From Enterobacter chuandaensis (GTDB taxonomy: Bacteria > Pseudomonadota > Gammaproteobacteria > Enterobacterales > Enterobacteriaceae): a stretch of 64,000 bases of DNA. Under the pieces are notes generated by a model. It made no database searches. It had not been told where the DNA came from and saw nothing but the letters and a program-made list of their open reading frames with translations. The number at the start of each line of letters is the position of its first letter. The stretch's first letter is position 1. The position numbers were made by a program, and so were the translations under genes. Location of the stretch: positions 124,001 through 188,000 of the forward strand of contig NZ_QZCS01000002.1 in NCBI RefSeq assembly GCF_003594915.1, in the 5' to 3' direction. This document shows positions 8,330-17,780 of the stretch, piece by piece.

Positions 8330-9376
8330 TTGAACATAGATACGCGTGAAATTAGCCTTGAGCCCGCAGACAACGCTCGCCTGCTGAGCCTGTGCGGGCC
8401 GTTTGATGACAACATCAAACAACTGGAGCGACGTCTGGGTATCGAAATCAATCGTCGCGATAACCATTTCAAACTCACCGGACGCCCTATCTGCGTCAAC
8501 GCGGCGGCAGATATTCTGCGCAGCCTGTATGTCGATACCGCCCCGATGCGCGGTGAAATTCAGGATATTGAGCCGGAACAGATCCACCTCGCCATTAAAG
8601 AGGCGCGCGTGCTTGAGCAAAGCGCGGAAAGCGTGCCGGACTACGGTAAGGCAATCAATATCAAGACCAAGCGTGGCGTCATTAAGCCGCGTACGCCAAA
8701 CCAGGCGCAGTACATCGCCAATATCCTCGACCACGACATCACCTTCGGCGTGGGCCCGGCGGGTACGGGTAAAACCTATCTGGCGGTTGCCGCTGCGGTG
8801 GATGCGCTGGAGCGTCAGGAGATCCGTCGCATCCTGCTGACCCGCCCTGCCGTTGAAGCGGGCGAAAAGCTGGGCTTTCTGCCCGGCGATCTGAGCCAGA
8901 AGGTCGATCCGTATCTGCGTCCTTTATATGACGCGCTGTTCGAAATGCTGGGCTTTGAGAAGGTCGAAAAGCTCATCGAGCGTAACGTTATTGAAGTTGC
9001 GCCGCTGGCCTACATGCGCGGCCGTACGCTGAACGACGCGTTCATCATTCTTGATGAAAGCCAGAACACCACCATCGAACAGATGAAGATGTTCCTGACG
9101 CGTATCGGCTTCAACTCGAAAGCGGTGATCACCGGTGACGTCACCCAGATCGACTTGCCGCGCAGCACCCAATCCGGCCTGCGTCACGCCATTGAAGTGC
9201 TGGCCGAGGTCGATGAAATCAGCTTTAACTTCTTCCACAGTGAAGACGTCGTTCGCCACCCGGTGGTCGCGCGCATCGTTAACGCCTATGAAGCCTGGGA
9301 AGAAGCGGATCAAAAACGCAGGGCCGAACAGGCTGCGGAACGTAAGCGCGAAGCGCAGGAGCAAGAACAGAAATGA
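8330..9376 (+). CDS. ybeZ: PhoH-like ATPase YbeZ
   Basis: Predicted RNA-linked P-loop ATPase that works with the endonuclease YbeY in rRNA processing and quality control. 348 aa from a TTG at 8330, preceded by GAGGA with 5-base spacing. The upstream open frame overlaps miaB and is not family sequence. Walker A is GPAGTGKT near residue 145, and Walker B is [10 protein letters not shown] near 240. The C terminus is a charged helix rich in Glu, Lys and Arg (about residues 320-348). Its ATGA overlaps the ybeY start, which suggests coupled translation. Confidence 0.94.
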   Translation: MNIDTREISLEPADNARLLSLCGPFDDNIKQLERRLGIEINRRDNHFKLTGRPICVNAAADILRSLYVDTAPMRGEIQDIEPEQIHLAIKEARVLEQSAESVPDYGKAINIKTKRGVIKPRTPNQAQYIANILDHDITFGVGPAGTGKTYLAVAAAVDALERQEIRRILLTRPAVEAGEKLGFLPGDLSQKVDPYLRPLYDALFEMLGFEKVEKLIERNVIEVAPLAYMRGRTLNDAFIILDESQNTTIEQMKMFLTRIGFNSKAVITGDVTQIDLPRSTQSGLRHAIEVLAEVDEISFNFFHSEDVVRHPVVARIVNAYEAWEEADQKRRAEQAAERKREAQEQEQK

Positions 9377-9840
9377 GTCAGGTGATCCTCGATTTACAGC
9401 TGGCATGTGAAGACAATTCCGGCATACCAGAAGAGGCACAGTTTCAGAAATGGCTGGATGCGGTAATCCCCCAGTTTCAGGAAGAATCAGAAGTCACGAT
9501 TCGCCTGGTGGATGAAGCGGAAAGCCACGAGCTTAACCTGACCTACCGTGGGAAAGATAAGCCAACCAACGTGCTCTCTTTCCCGTTCGAAGCGCCGCCG
9601 GGTATTGAGATGCCGCTATTGGGCGATCTGATCATCTGCCGTCAGGTGGTTGAGCAGGAAGCCAAAGAGCAGCAAAAGCCGCTGGAAGCCCACTGGGCGC
9701 ATATGGTGGTACACGGCAGCCTGCACCTGCTGGGCTACGATCACATTGAAGATGACGAAGCGGAAGAGATGGAGTCCCTCGAGACAGAGATAATGCTTGC
9801 TCTGGGCTATGAGGATCCGTACATTGCCGAGAAAGAATAG
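9373..9840 (+). CDS. ybeY: Endoribonuclease YbeY
   Basis: Single-strand endoribonuclease needed for 16S rRNA 3' maturation and ribosome quality control. 155 aa, as in E. coli. The zinc-binding family motif is [15 protein letters not shown] at about residues 114-128, with three histidines positioned as in the H-X3-H-X5-H signature. The start overlaps the end of ybeZ by four bases. An 84-base gap containing a G/C-rich stretch separates it from ybeX. Confidence 0.96.
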   Translation: MSQVILDLQLACEDNSGIPEEAQFQKWLDAVIPQFQEESEVTIRLVDEAESHELNLTYRGKDKPTNVLSFPFEAPPGIEMPLLGDLIICRQVVEQEAKEQQKPLEAHWAHMVVHGSLHLLGYDHIEDDEAEEMESLETEIMLALGYEDPYIAEKE

Positions 9841-9924
9841 TCAGTTACTGACTACCATGCTGCCGCGCAGGGACATAGCGCGGCGGTTAACGTTGAACTA
9901 ACAAGAGAACCCTTAACAAACGCC

Positions 9925-10803
9925 ATGAGCGACGACAATTCACACAGTAGCGACACGACAACCAGTAAAAAGGGATTTTTCTCCCTCATTCTGAACCAGC
10001 TTTTCCACGGCGAACCGAAAAATCGTGATGAACTGCTGGAGCTGATTCGTGATTCCGGGCAGAACGACCTTATCGACGAAGATACGCGCGAAATGCTCGA
10101 AGGGGTTATGGACATCGCCGACCAGCGCGTCCGCGATATCATGATCCCCCGCTCGCAGATGATTACCCTGAAACGTAACCAGACCCTGGACGAGTGCCTC
10201 GATGTGATCATCGAATCCGCCCACTCGCGTTTCCCGGTCATCAGCGAAGATAAAGATCACATCGAAGGGATTTTGATGGCCAAAGATTTGCTGCCGTTTA
10301 TGCGCAGCGATGCCGAAGCCTTCAGCATGGAAAAAGTGTTACGCCAGGCCGTGGTTGTGCCGGAAAGTAAACGTGTGGATCGGATGCTGAAAGAGTTTCG
10401 CTCTCAGCGTTACCACATGGCGATTGTTATTGATGAATTCGGCGGCGTCTCAGGTCTTGTCACGATCGAAGATATTCTTGAACTGATCGTGGGCGAAATC
10501 GAAGACGAGTACGACGAAGAAGAAGATATCGACTTCCGTCAGCTCAGCCGTCACACCTGGACCGTGCGCGCGCTGGCCTCAATTGAGGACTTTAACGACG
10601 CGTTTGGGACCCACTTCAGCGACGAAGAGGTCGATACCATTGGTGGGCTGGTGATGCAGGCCTTTGGTCATCTTCCGGCACGCGGCGAAACCGTTGACAT
10701 CGACGGTTACCAATTCAAAGTCGCCATGGCCGACAGTCGACGTATTATTCAGGTTCACGTCAGAACGCCGGACGACTCACCGGTGCCAAAACTGGAAGAT
10801 TAA
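9925..10803 (+). CDS. ybeX: CorC/YbeX, CBS-domain ion-transport or ribosome-associated protein
   Basis: 292 aa, as in E. coli. It contains two CBS domains (about residues 70-195; [12 protein letters not shown] opens the first) and a C-terminal CorC_HlyC domain (about 205-285). It is classed as a magnesium/cobalt efflux factor and is also reported to affect ribosome metabolism. No membrane segment is visible, so it is a soluble member of the family. It is third in the ybeZ-ybeY-ybeX-lnt operon; lnt begins five bases after its stop. Confidence 0.94.
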   Translation: MSDDNSHSSDTTTSKKGFFSLILNQLFHGEPKNRDELLELIRDSGQNDLIDEDTREMLEGVMDIADQRVRDIMIPRSQMITLKRNQTLDECLDVIIESAHSRFPVISEDKDHIEGILMAKDLLPFMRSDAEAFSMEKVLRQAVVVPESKRVDRMLKEFRSQRYHMAIVIDEFGGVSGLVTIEDILELIVGEIEDEYDEEEDIDFRQLSRHTWTVRALASIEDFNDAFGTHFSDEEVDTIGGLVMQAFGHLPARGETVDIDGYQFKVAMADSRRIIQVHVRTPDDSPVPKLED

Positions 10804-10808
10804 TGTAA

Positions 10809-12347
10809 ATGGCATTTGCCCCATTGCTTGAACGCCAGCGCGTCCGTTTGCTGCTGGCGCTGTTGCTCGGAGCCAGCGGTACGCTGGCTTTTTCTCCTTA
10901 CGATATCTGGCCCGCCGCCATTCTCTCCCTGATGGGGCTTCAGGGATTAACCCTGAATCGTCGTCCGGTACAGGCCGCTGCGATCGGCTACTTCTGGGGG
11001 CTGGGGCTGTTTGGTTCCGGCATTAACTGGGTCTACGTCAGCATCGCCCAGTTTGGCGGGATGCCGGGGCCGGTTAACGTCTTCCTGGTCGTCCTGCTCG
11101 CCGCCTATCTCTCGCTCTATACCGGTCTGTTCGCCGGCATTCTCTCTCGCCTGTGGCCTAAAACCACCTGGCTGCGCGTCGCCATTGCCGCGCCGGTTGT
11201 CTGGCAGATTACCGAGTTCCTTCGCGGCTGGGTCCTGACCGGCTTCCCGTGGCTGCAGTTCGGCTACAGCCAGATTGACGGCCCGCTGAAAGGACTGGCG
11301 CCGGTCATGGGCGTGGAGGCCATTAACTTCCTGCTGATGGTGGTGAGCGGTCTGCTGGTGCTGGCGCTGGTTACGCGCGGCTGGAAGCCGCTGGTGGTGG
11401 CGATTGTGCTGTTCGCCCTGCCCTTCCCGCTGCGCTATATCCAGTGGTTCACGCCTGAGCCTGAGCGCGCTATGCAAGTCTCCATGGTGCAGGGCAATAT
11501 CCCGCAGTCGATGAAGTGGGATGAGAAAGAGCTGCTGAATACGCTGAAGATCTACGCCAACGCCACCGAAGAGGTGATGGGTAAATCACAGCTGATTATC
11601 TGGCCAGAATCTGCTATTCCCGATCTGGAAATTAACCAGCAGCCGTTCCTGAACATGATGAACGACCTGCTGGTGGCGCGCGGCAGCACGCTGATTACCG
11701 GCATCGTCGACGCGCGTCTGAATCAGCAGAACCGCTACGACACCTACAACACCATTATTACGCTCGGCAAAGACAGCGAATACAGCTATAACTCCACCGA
11801 CCGGTACAATAAGAACCACCTGGTACCGTTCGGTGAATTTGTGCCGCTGGAGTCGATCCTGCGTCCGCTGGCACCGTTCTTTGACCTGCCGATGTCCTCC
11901 TTCAGCCGCGGCCCGTACGTTCAGCCCCAGCTGCACGCGCACGGTCTGGCCCTGACGGCCGCCATCTGTTACGAAATTATCCTCGGCGAGCAGGTACGGG
12001 ATAACTTCCGTCCGGATACCGACTATCTGCTGACCATCTCAAACGATGCGTGGTTTGGTAAATCTATCGGCCCGTGGCAGCACTTCCAGATGGCACGCAT
12101 GCGTTCCCTGGAGCTGGCGCGTCCGCTGCTGCGCAGCACCAACAATGGCATCACCGCCGTGATTGGCCCGCAGGGTGAAATTCAGGCGATGATCCCGCAG
12201 TTTACCCGTGAAGTACTGACCACCAAAGTCACGCCAACCACGGGGCTGACCCCTTACGCGCGCACCGGCAACTGGCCGCTGTGGATTTTGACCGCGCTGT
12301 TTGGCTTTGGCGCCGTGCTGATGAGCCTGCGTCAGCGTCGGAAATAA
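10809..12347 (+). CDS. lnt: Apolipoprotein N-acyltransferase Lnt
   Basis: Inner-membrane enzyme that adds the third acyl chain to lipoproteins. 512 aa, as in E. coli. The N-terminal ~200 residues form about six membrane helices, and residues 220-490 form a periplasmic nitrilase-like domain with a final membrane helix. The Glu-Lys-Cys catalytic set is visible as IIWPESAI (Glu near 267), [12 protein letters not shown] (Lys near 335) and ICYEIILGE (Cys near 387). It ends the operon and is followed by a repeat rather than a classical terminator. Confidence 0.96.
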   Translation: MAFAPLLERQRVRLLLALLLGASGTLAFSPYDIWPAAILSLMGLQGLTLNRRPVQAAAIGYFWGLGLFGSGINWVYVSIAQFGGMPGPVNVFLVVLLAAYLSLYTGLFAGILSRLWPKTTWLRVAIAAPVVWQITEFLRGWVLTGFPWLQFGYSQIDGPLKGLAPVMGVEAINFLLMVVSGLLVLALVTRGWKPLVVAIVLFALPFPLRYIQWFTPEPERAMQVSMVQGNIPQSMKWDEKELLNTLKIYANATEEVMGKSQLIIWPESAIPDLEINQQPFLNMMNDLLVARGSTLITGIVDARLNQQNRYDTYNTIITLGKDSEYSYNSTDRYNKNHLVPFGEFVPLESILRPLAPFFDLPMSSFSRGPYVQPQLHAHGLALTAAICYEIILGEQVRDNFRPDTDYLLTISNDAWFGKSIGPWQHFQMARMRSLELARPLLRSTNNGITAVIGPQGEIQAMIPQFTREVLTTKVTPTTGLTPYARTGNWPLWILTALFGFGAVLMSLRQRRK

Positions 12348-12353
12348 TCTTAT

Positions 12354-12466
12354 CCCTCATCCTGGCCCTCTCCCCATAGGGGAGAGGGAACAATCCGCGT
12401 ACCGTTTCACCTCCCTGCTCCGCCTTTCCCCTCTCCCTTCAAGGGAGAGAGTCAGGGTGAGGGTGA
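12354..12466. repeat. CCCTCACCC-type repeat, inverted pair (copy 2)
   Basis: Two elements face each other. The left one carries CCCTCTCCCC-ATA-GGGGAGAGGG. The right one carries CCCTCTCCC-TTCAA-GGGAGAG and ends GGGTGAGGG, which complements the CCCTCATCC start of the left one. The whole could fold into one long hairpin behind lnt. Confidence 0.85.
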
Positions 12467-12710
12467 ATTTCATTTCTGGCACGCCTATTGCTTTGTTTAT
12501 TCACGCAAACGCAGTTTGGCTTAACGTGCAACCTTGTCGCACCAGCGTAGATCATCGGTAGCACCGAAACGGTGCAACGGGAGATTATTGCCTCTGAATG
12601 GTGCGGCGCGCTTCGCAAAAATAAACAATAACGCAGCAAAATCTTTACATTAAGCCAGACTAAATGTTAACAAGCTTGCATAACACTGCACTCGCATCGC
12701 GCGAGATATA

Positions 12711-12722
12711 ACAACATCACAA
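12711..12722 (+). promoter_or_regulatory. C/A-rich GcvB-type target in the gltI leader
   Basis: ACAACATCACAA lies 45-56 bases upstream of the gltI start codon. In Salmonella and E. coli, gltI mRNA is a known target of the small RNA GcvB through a C/A-rich element at about this distance. The sRNA itself is outside the window. Confidence 0.6.
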
Positions 12723-12766
12723 TGGGTATCAATGCGTCACTGGCGCTGATAAGAAAGGAGTTGGGT

Positions 12767-13672
12767 ATGCAATTACGTAAACTGGCCACAGCAATGCTGG
12801 TTATGGGAATGTCCGCAGGCGTGGTACACGCTGAAGACGCTCCGGCAGCAGGCAGCACTCTCGACAAGATTGCCAAAAACGGCGTAATCGTGGTCGGTCA
12901 CCGTGAATCTTCTGTCCCGTTCTCTTACTACGACAACACGCAAAAAGTCGTGGGCTATTCACAGGATTACTCCAACGCCATCGTTGAAGCTGTGAAGAAA
13001 AAGCTGAACAAACCTGACCTGCAGGTGAAGCTGATCCCAATCACTTCACAGAACCGTATTCCACTGCTGCAAAACGGCACCTTTGACTTCGAGTGTGGCT
13101 CAACCACCAACAACCTCGAGCGTCAGAAACAGGCTGCCTTCTCTGACACCATCTTTGTCGTGGGCACCCGTCTGCTGACGAAGAAAGGCGGTGAGATCAA
13201 AGACTTTGCTGACCTGAAAGGCAAAGCGGTCGTTGTGACTTCCGGTACCACTTCTGAAGTGCTGCTGCACAAGCTGAACGACGAGAAGAAAATGGACATG
13301 CGCATCATCAGCGCGAAAGACCATGGCGACTCCTTCCGTACGCTGGAAAGCGGTCGTGCGGTGGCGTTTATGATGGATGACGCCCTGCTGGCGGGCGAAC
13401 GTGCGAAGGCGAAAAAACCAGACAACTGGGATATCGTCGGCACCGCGCAGTCCAAAGAAGCTTACGGCTGTATGCTGCGTAAAGACGATCCGCAGTTCAA
13501 AAAGCTGATCGATGACACCATCGCTCAGGTGCAGACCTCCGGCGAAGCTGAAAAATGGTTCGACAAGTGGTTCAAGAACCCAATTCCACCAAAAAATCTC
13601 AATATGAACTTTGAACTCTCTGACGACATGAAAGCGCTGTTCAAATCTCCAAATGACAAGGCTCTTAACTAA
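12767..13672 (+). CDS. gltI: Glutamate/aspartate periplasmic binding protein GltI
   Basis: Periplasmic receptor of the GltIJKL ABC importer for glutamate and aspartate. The ATG at 12767 follows AAAGGAG and starts MQLRKLATAML. A 22-residue signal peptide ends VVHA. An in-frame upstream ATG at 12722 would break the signal peptide and is not used. The mature part is a type 3 solute-binding protein (GVIVVGHRESSVPFSYYD, then a long conserved core), 301 aa in total. gltJ follows after 155 bases that correspond to the SroC position. Confidence 0.96.
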   Translation: MQLRKLATAMLVMGMSAGVVHAEDAPAAGSTLDKIAKNGVIVVGHRESSVPFSYYDNTQKVVGYSQDYSNAIVEAVKKKLNKPDLQVKLIPITSQNRIPLLQNGTFDFECGSTTNNLERQKQAAFSDTIFVVGTRLLTKKGGEIKDFADLKGKAVVVTSGTTSEVLLHKLNDEKKMDMRIISAKDHGDSFRTLESGRAVAFMMDDALLAGERAKAKKPDNWDIVGTAQSKEAYGCMLRKDDPQFKKLIDDTIAQVQTSGEAEKWFDKWFKNPIPPKNLNMNFELSDDMKALFKSPNDKALN

Positions 13673-13815
13673 TTAGAACAACAGGGGCGGGATCTCCTGC
13701 CCTCTCGATTGTCGGGAAGCATGGACAGACTATACGCCGAGTGGTCGTTCCCCACTCAGCGCGAAAAATGAGCTTCTCACCAATCTTCGAGGGTAGCGCT
13801 GCTACCCTTTTTTTT
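13650..13815 (+). ncRNA. sroC: SroC-like small RNA from the gltI-gltJ spacer
   Basis: In E. coli and Salmonella the 3' part of gltI and the gltI-gltJ spacer yield SroC, which ends at an internal terminator and sponges GcvB. Here the spacer is 155 bases and ends in a perfect terminator at 13791-13815, in the same place. The right end is firm. The left end is an estimate because it is made by mRNA processing. Confidence 0.65.
13791..13815 (+). terminator. Internal terminator between gltI and gltJ
   Basis: GGGTAGC-GCT-GCTACCC forms a perfect 7-bp stem followed by eight T residues, 12 bases before the gltJ ATG. It would attenuate the membrane and ATPase genes relative to the abundant binding protein and make the 3' end of SroC. 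Confidence 0.9.
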
Positions 13816-13827
13816 CTGGAGTTTATT

Positions 13828-14568
13828 ATGTCAATAGACTGGAACTGGGGCATATTCCTGCAACAAGCCCCGTTCGGCAACACCACCTATCTTGGCTGGC
13901 TGTGGAGCGGCTTTCAGGTCACCGTGGCATTATCGATAACGGCGTGGATCATCGCGTTTCTTGTCGGTTCTTTGTTCGGTATTCTGCGCACCGTCCCTAA
14001 CCGTTTTCTTTCAACAATTGGCACCCTGTACGTGGAACTGTTCCGTAACGTTCCGCTGATCGTACAATTCTTTACCTGGTATCTGGTCATCCCGGAACTG
14101 CTGCCGGAAAATATTGGCATGTGGTTCAAGTCGGAGCTGGATCCGAACGTACAGTTCTTTGTCTCCTCCATGATGTGTCTGGGGCTGTTTACCGCTGCGC
14201 GCGTTTGCGAGCAGGTGCGTGCCGCCATTCAGTCATTGCCGCGCGGACAAAAAAACGCGGGCCTGGCGATGGGCCTGACCCTGCCACAAACCTACCGCTA
14301 TGTGCTGCTGCCTAATGCCTACCGCGTTATCGTTCCACCGATGACCTCCGAGATGATGAACCTGGTGAAAAACTCGGCCATCGCCTCAACCATCGGCCTG
14401 GTGGATATGGCCGCGCAGGCGGGCAAGCTGCTGGATTACTCCGCTCACGCGTGGGAATCCTTCACCGCGATCACGCTCGCGTATGTTCTGATTAACGCTT
14501 TCATCATGCTGGTGATGAACCTGGTTGAACGCAAAGTACGCCTGCCGGGCAATCTGGGGGGCAAATAA
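13828..14568 (+). CDS. gltJ: Glutamate/aspartate ABC permease GltJ
   Basis: Inner-membrane permease subunit of GltIJKL. 246 aa from the ATG at 13828, preceded by CTGGAG. The longer open frame upstream reads through the terminator and is not coding. It has about five membrane helices and the ABC-permease EAA loop around [17 protein letters not shown] (near residue 155), which contacts the ATPase. The last base of its TAA is the first base of the gltK ATG, so translation is coupled. Confidence 0.96.
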   Translation: MSIDWNWGIFLQQAPFGNTTYLGWLWSGFQVTVALSITAWIIAFLVGSLFGILRTVPNRFLSTIGTLYVELFRNVPLIVQFFTWYLVIPELLPENIGMWFKSELDPNVQFFVSSMMCLGLFTAARVCEQVRAAIQSLPRGQKNAGLAMGLTLPQTYRYVLLPNAYRVIVPPMTSEMMNLVKNSAIASTIGLVDMAAQAGKLLDYSAHAWESFTAITLAYVLINAFIMLVMNLVERKVRLPGNLGGK

Positions 14569-15242
14569 TGTACGAATTTGACTGGAGTTCTATTGTTCCA
14601 TCCATGCCTTACCTGCTCGATGGCCTGGTGATCACCTTAAAGATCACCGCGATCGCTATCATCGTAGGTATCGTCTGGGGCACCCTGCTGGCGGTCATGC
14701 GCCTGTCGAGCTTTAAGCCGCTCGCCTGGTTCGCGACTGCCTACGTTAACGTCTTCCGCTCCATCCCGCTGGTGATGGTACTGCTGTGGTTTTACCTGAT
14801 TGTTCCAGGCTTCTTACAGAATGTGCTGGGGCTGTCGCCGAAAACCGATATCCGCCTGATCTCCGCCATGGTGGCGTTCTCGATGTTTGAGGCCGCTTAC
14901 TACTCCGAAATTATCCGCGCGGGTATCCAGAGTATCTCCCGTGGGCAGTCCAGCGCCGCGCTGGCGCTGGGAATGACGCACTGGCAGTCCATGCAGCTGA
15001 TTATTCTGCCGCAGGCGTTTCGCGCCATGGTTCCGCTCCTGCTGACCCAGGGCATCGTGCTCTTCCAGGATACCTCTCTGGTTTATGTTCTGAGCCTGGC
15101 GGACTTCTTCCGTACCGCGTCGACCATCGGTGAGCGTGATGGTACTCAGGTTGAGATGGTGCTCTTCGCGGGTGCGGTCTATTTTGTGATTAGTTTAAGC
15201 GCGTCGCTGTTGGTCAGCTGGCTGAAGAAAAGGACGGTATAA
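14568..15242 (+). CDS. gltK: Glutamate/aspartate ABC permease GltK
   Basis: Second permease subunit, 224 aa as in E. coli. It has about five membrane helices and the EAA-loop motif [19 protein letters not shown] near residue 125. It overlaps gltJ by one base at its start and gltL by one base at its end, so gltJ, gltK and gltL form a tightly coupled block. Confidence 0.96.
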   Translation: MYEFDWSSIVPSMPYLLDGLVITLKITAIAIIVGIVWGTLLAVMRLSSFKPLAWFATAYVNVFRSIPLVMVLLWFYLIVPGFLQNVLGLSPKTDIRLISAMVAFSMFEAAYYSEIIRAGIQSISRGQSSAALALGMTHWQSMQLIILPQAFRAMVPLLLTQGIVLFQDTSLVYVLSLADFFRTASTIGERDGTQVEMVLFAGAVYFVISLSASLLVSWLKKRTV

Positions 15243-15967
15243 TGATTTCCCTGAAAAATGTTTCTAAATGGTATGGGCACTTTCAGGTGCTGACCGACTG
15301 CTCCACCGAAGTGAAAAAAGGTGACGTGGTGGTGGTGTGCGGGCCGTCCGGTTCCGGTAAGTCCACGCTGATCAAAACGGTTAATGGTCTGGAACCTGTG
15401 CAGCAGGGCGAAATTGTTGTTAACGGCACGAAAGTGAACGACAAGAAAACCAATCTCGCCCAGCTTCGCTCTCACGTTGGCATGGTGTTCCAGCATTTTG
15501 AGCTGTTCCCTCACCTCTCTATTATTGAGAACCTGACGCTGGCCCAGGTCAAAGTGCTCAAGCGTGATAAAAAAGCGTCGCGCGAGAAGGGGCTGAAGCT
15601 TCTGGAGCGCGTAGGGCTTTCTGCACATGCCGATAAGTTCCCGGCGCAGCTTTCCGGTGGCCAGCAGCAGCGTGTGGCGATTGCGCGCGCGCTGTGCATG
15701 GATCCGGTGGCGATGCTGTTCGATGAGCCCACGTCGGCGCTCGATCCTGAAATGATCAACGAAGTGCTGGACGTGATGGTTGAACTGGCGCACGAAGGGA
15801 TGACCATGATGGTGGTGACGCACGAAATGGGCTTCGCCCGTAAAGTGGCTAACCGCGTGATCTTCATGGACGAAGGCAAGATCGTTGAAGACTCACCGAA
15901 AGAAGAGTTCTTCGCTAACCCGAAATCCGAACGCGCTAAAGATTTCCTCGCTAAAATCCTGCACTAA
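15242..15967 (+). CDS. gltL: Glutamate/aspartate ABC transporter ATPase GltL
   Basis: Cytoplasmic ATPase of the importer, 241 aa as in E. coli. Walker A is GPSGSGKST near residue 35, the signature is LSGGQQQR near 136, Walker B is [11 protein letters not shown] near 158, and the switch histidine follows in VVTHEMGFA. It is the last gene of gltIJKL, and a long hairpin follows. Confidence 0.97.
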   Translation: MISLKNVSKWYGHFQVLTDCSTEVKKGDVVVVCGPSGSGKSTLIKTVNGLEPVQQGEIVVNGTKVNDKKTNLAQLRSHVGMVFQHFELFPHLSIIENLTLAQVKVLKRDKKASREKGLKLLERVGLSAHADKFPAQLSGGQQQRVAIARALCMDPVAMLFDEPTSALDPEMINEVLDVMVELAHEGMTMMVVTHEMGFARKVANRVIFMDEGKIVEDSPKEEFFANPKSERAKDFLAKILH

Positions 15968-15973
15968 TCTTCT

Positions 15974-16001
15974 CAGTGCGCAATCTGCGGATTGCGCACT
16001 G
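15974..16001 (+). terminator. Hairpin behind gltL
   Basis: A perfect 12-bp stem CAGTGCGCAATC/GATTGCGCACTG with loop TGCG begins six bases after the gltL stop. The following CTTCACG is a poor T tract, so it may act mainly as a 3' stabiliser or a weak terminator. Confidence 0.6.
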
Positions 16002-16087
16002 CTTCACGCTTTCACGCTCTGCTTCTCGTCGGCGTCACATTGCAGCGTTAACCTTGTCACAAAATAACGCTACGTATGGAGAACGCT

Positions 16088-17029
16088 ATGGCACAGCCTA
16101 TTATTCTCGATTGCGATCCGGGTCATGATGACGCGATCGCTCTCGTCCTCGCACTTGCCTCCCCTGAGCTCGACGTAAAAGCCGTCACCTCGTCTTCCGG
16201 AAACCAGACGCCTGACAAAACCCTGCGCAACGTGCTGCGCATGCTAACGCTGCTCAGACGCACCGATATTCCCGTCGCGGGCGGTGCCGTGAAGCCGCTG
16301 ATGCGCGAGCTTATCATTGCCGACAACGTTCACGGTGAAAGCGGGCTGGACGGTCCGGCACTGCCGGAGCCAGGCTTTGCACCGCAAAACTGTACCGCCG
16401 TGGAGCTGATGGCGAAGGTGCTGCGTGAGAGCACGGTGCCCGTGACGCTGGTCGCCACCGGACCGCAAACCAACGTTGCGCTGCTGCTGAACAGCCATCC
16501 GGAACTGCATAATAAAATTGCCCGTATTGTGATGATGGGCGGCGCGATGGGGCTGGGTAACTGGACGCCTGCGGCGGAATTCAACATCTTTGTCGACCCG
16601 GAAGCGGCGGAGATCGTTTTCCAGTCGGGCCTGCCGATTGTAATGGCAGGGCTGGATGTTACCCACCGCGCACAAATTATGGCTGACGATATTGAGCGCT
16701 TCCGCGCCGTAGGCAACCCGGTTGCGACGACCGTGGCCGAGCTGCTCGACTTCTTTATGGAGTATCACAAAGCCGAGAAGTGGGGCTTCCATGGCGCGCC
16801 GCTGCACGACCCATGCACCATTGCCTGGCTGCTGAAGCCAGAGATGTTTACCACGGTAGAGCGTTGGGTTGGCGTGGAGACGCAGGGGAAATATACCCAG
16901 GGGATGACGGTGGTGGATTACTATTCACTGACGGGGAATAAACCGAATACGACGTTGATGGTGGATATCGACCGGGAAGCGTTTGTGGATTTGCTGGCGG
17001 AGAGACTCGCATACTACAGTGCGGCCTGA
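16088..17029 (+). CDS. rihA: Pyrimidine-specific ribonucleoside hydrolase RihA
   Basis: Cleaves cytidine and uridine to base and ribose. The ATG at 16088 follows GGAGAACGCT and starts [16 protein letters not shown], the calcium-binding family motif at residues 8-16. The in-frame ATG at 16076 is part of the ribosome-site region. 313 aa against 311 in E. coli. The conserved [13 protein letters not shown] and [11 protein letters not shown] motifs are present. A CCCTCACCC repeat lies immediately behind it. Confidence 0.95.
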   Translation: MAQPIILDCDPGHDDAIALVLALASPELDVKAVTSSSGNQTPDKTLRNVLRMLTLLRRTDIPVAGGAVKPLMRELIIADNVHGESGLDGPALPEPGFAPQNCTAVELMAKVLRESTVPVTLVATGPQTNVALLLNSHPELHNKIARIVMMGGAMGLGNWTPAAEFNIFVDPEAAEIVFQSGLPIVMAGLDVTHRAQIMADDIERFRAVGNPVATTVAELLDFFMEYHKAEKWGFHGAPLHDPCTIAWLLKPEMFTTVERWVGVETQGKYTQGMTVVDYYSLTGNKPNTTLMVDIDREAFVDLLAERLAYYSAA

Positions 17030-17031
17030 TG

Positions 17032-17064
17032 CCCTCACCCTGGCCCTCTCCCGACGGGAGAGGG
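17032..17064. repeat. CCCTCACCC-type intergenic repeat, copy 3
   Basis: CCCTCACCCTGG is followed by the hairpin CCCTCTCCC-GAC-GGGAGAGGG. It begins two bases after the rihA stop, in the convergent gap between rihA and ybeL. Confidence 0.85.
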
Positions 17065-17083
17065 AAGAAACCTGCGCTTTTAC

Positions 17084-17569
17084 CTATGGCTCAAACGGCC
17101 GACGCTGGAACTGATCGTGCCCGCATTTCGGGCACAGCGGCAGCACGTCCGGCGTATACACCGCAATATGGTGATGGCATTTCTCACACACAAGATTCCC
17201 CAGCCCCACGACTTCACCGCTCTGGTACACGCCGTGGTGGTTCAGGTCCTGAAACACCTCACGCCACTCCAGCTGCGTTTTGTCGGTGATGTCCGCCAGC
17301 TCCTGCCACAGGCTCTCTTTGATCACCCGCATAAAGACGCTGTCGGCTACCTCGTCCTGGCTCTCTTCGTAGCTACGCGCAAACTCTTCCAGGTCGCGGC
17401 GCACCGCGCGGGTTACCTCTTCCACTTCGGTTCGCGTTAACTCACCCGTTTGCGTCACGCGTGCGCGTGCCTGTTCAACCAGCGCGTCAATATCACGCTC
17501 GCCGTTACGCAGCCGTTCCGTCAGTGTCGCCACCAGTTCGCGGTAAAATTGAGCAACCTTGTTCATCAT
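17084..17569 (-). CDS. ybeL: Zinc-ribbon protein YbeL (DUF1451)
   Basis: 161-aa soluble protein of unknown function, close in length to E. coli YbeL. The N-terminal two thirds are highly charged and helical (about residues 1-110, with ARARVTQTGELTRTEVEEV). The C terminus is a zinc ribbon with CEKCHHH and CPKCGHD. It is convergent with rihA and divergent from leuS. I can give no firm role. Confidence 0.9.
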   Translation of the reverse strand: MMNKVAQFYRELVATLTERLRNGERDIDALVEQARARVTQTGELTRTEVEEVTRAVRRDLEEFARSYEESQDEVADSVFMRVIKESLWQELADITDKTQLEWREVFQDLNHHGVYQSGEVVGLGNLVCEKCHHHIAVYTPDVLPLCPKCGHDQFQRRPFEP

Positions 17570-17780
17570 TTTGCCTCCCGGGTAAGTAACTATTTCTAAT
17601 AATAGACCTTATTTCGACGCCGCTTTGTCAGGTGAAGCACAGACCCGGTAAATTCCTGCAAAGTGCATTTGTGCGAAAGGCTGTTTTGACGCGGGCGTTT
17701 GGGCTATGCTATGCGGATCTGAATTACCACATCCATTGGCTACATTTGTAGCTGTATTGAAAACAGGACCACTGGCTGCC

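Larger units (their letters stand above)
12348..12766. other. Intergenic region lnt-gltI with repeat pair and gltI leader
   Basis: 419 bases without a gene. The left third is an inverted pair of the CCCTCACCC element (12354-12466). The right two thirds are the gltI promoter and leader: AT-rich DNA, then a C/A-rich tract at 12711-12722. No open reading frame with a ribosome site is visible. Confidence 0.7.
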
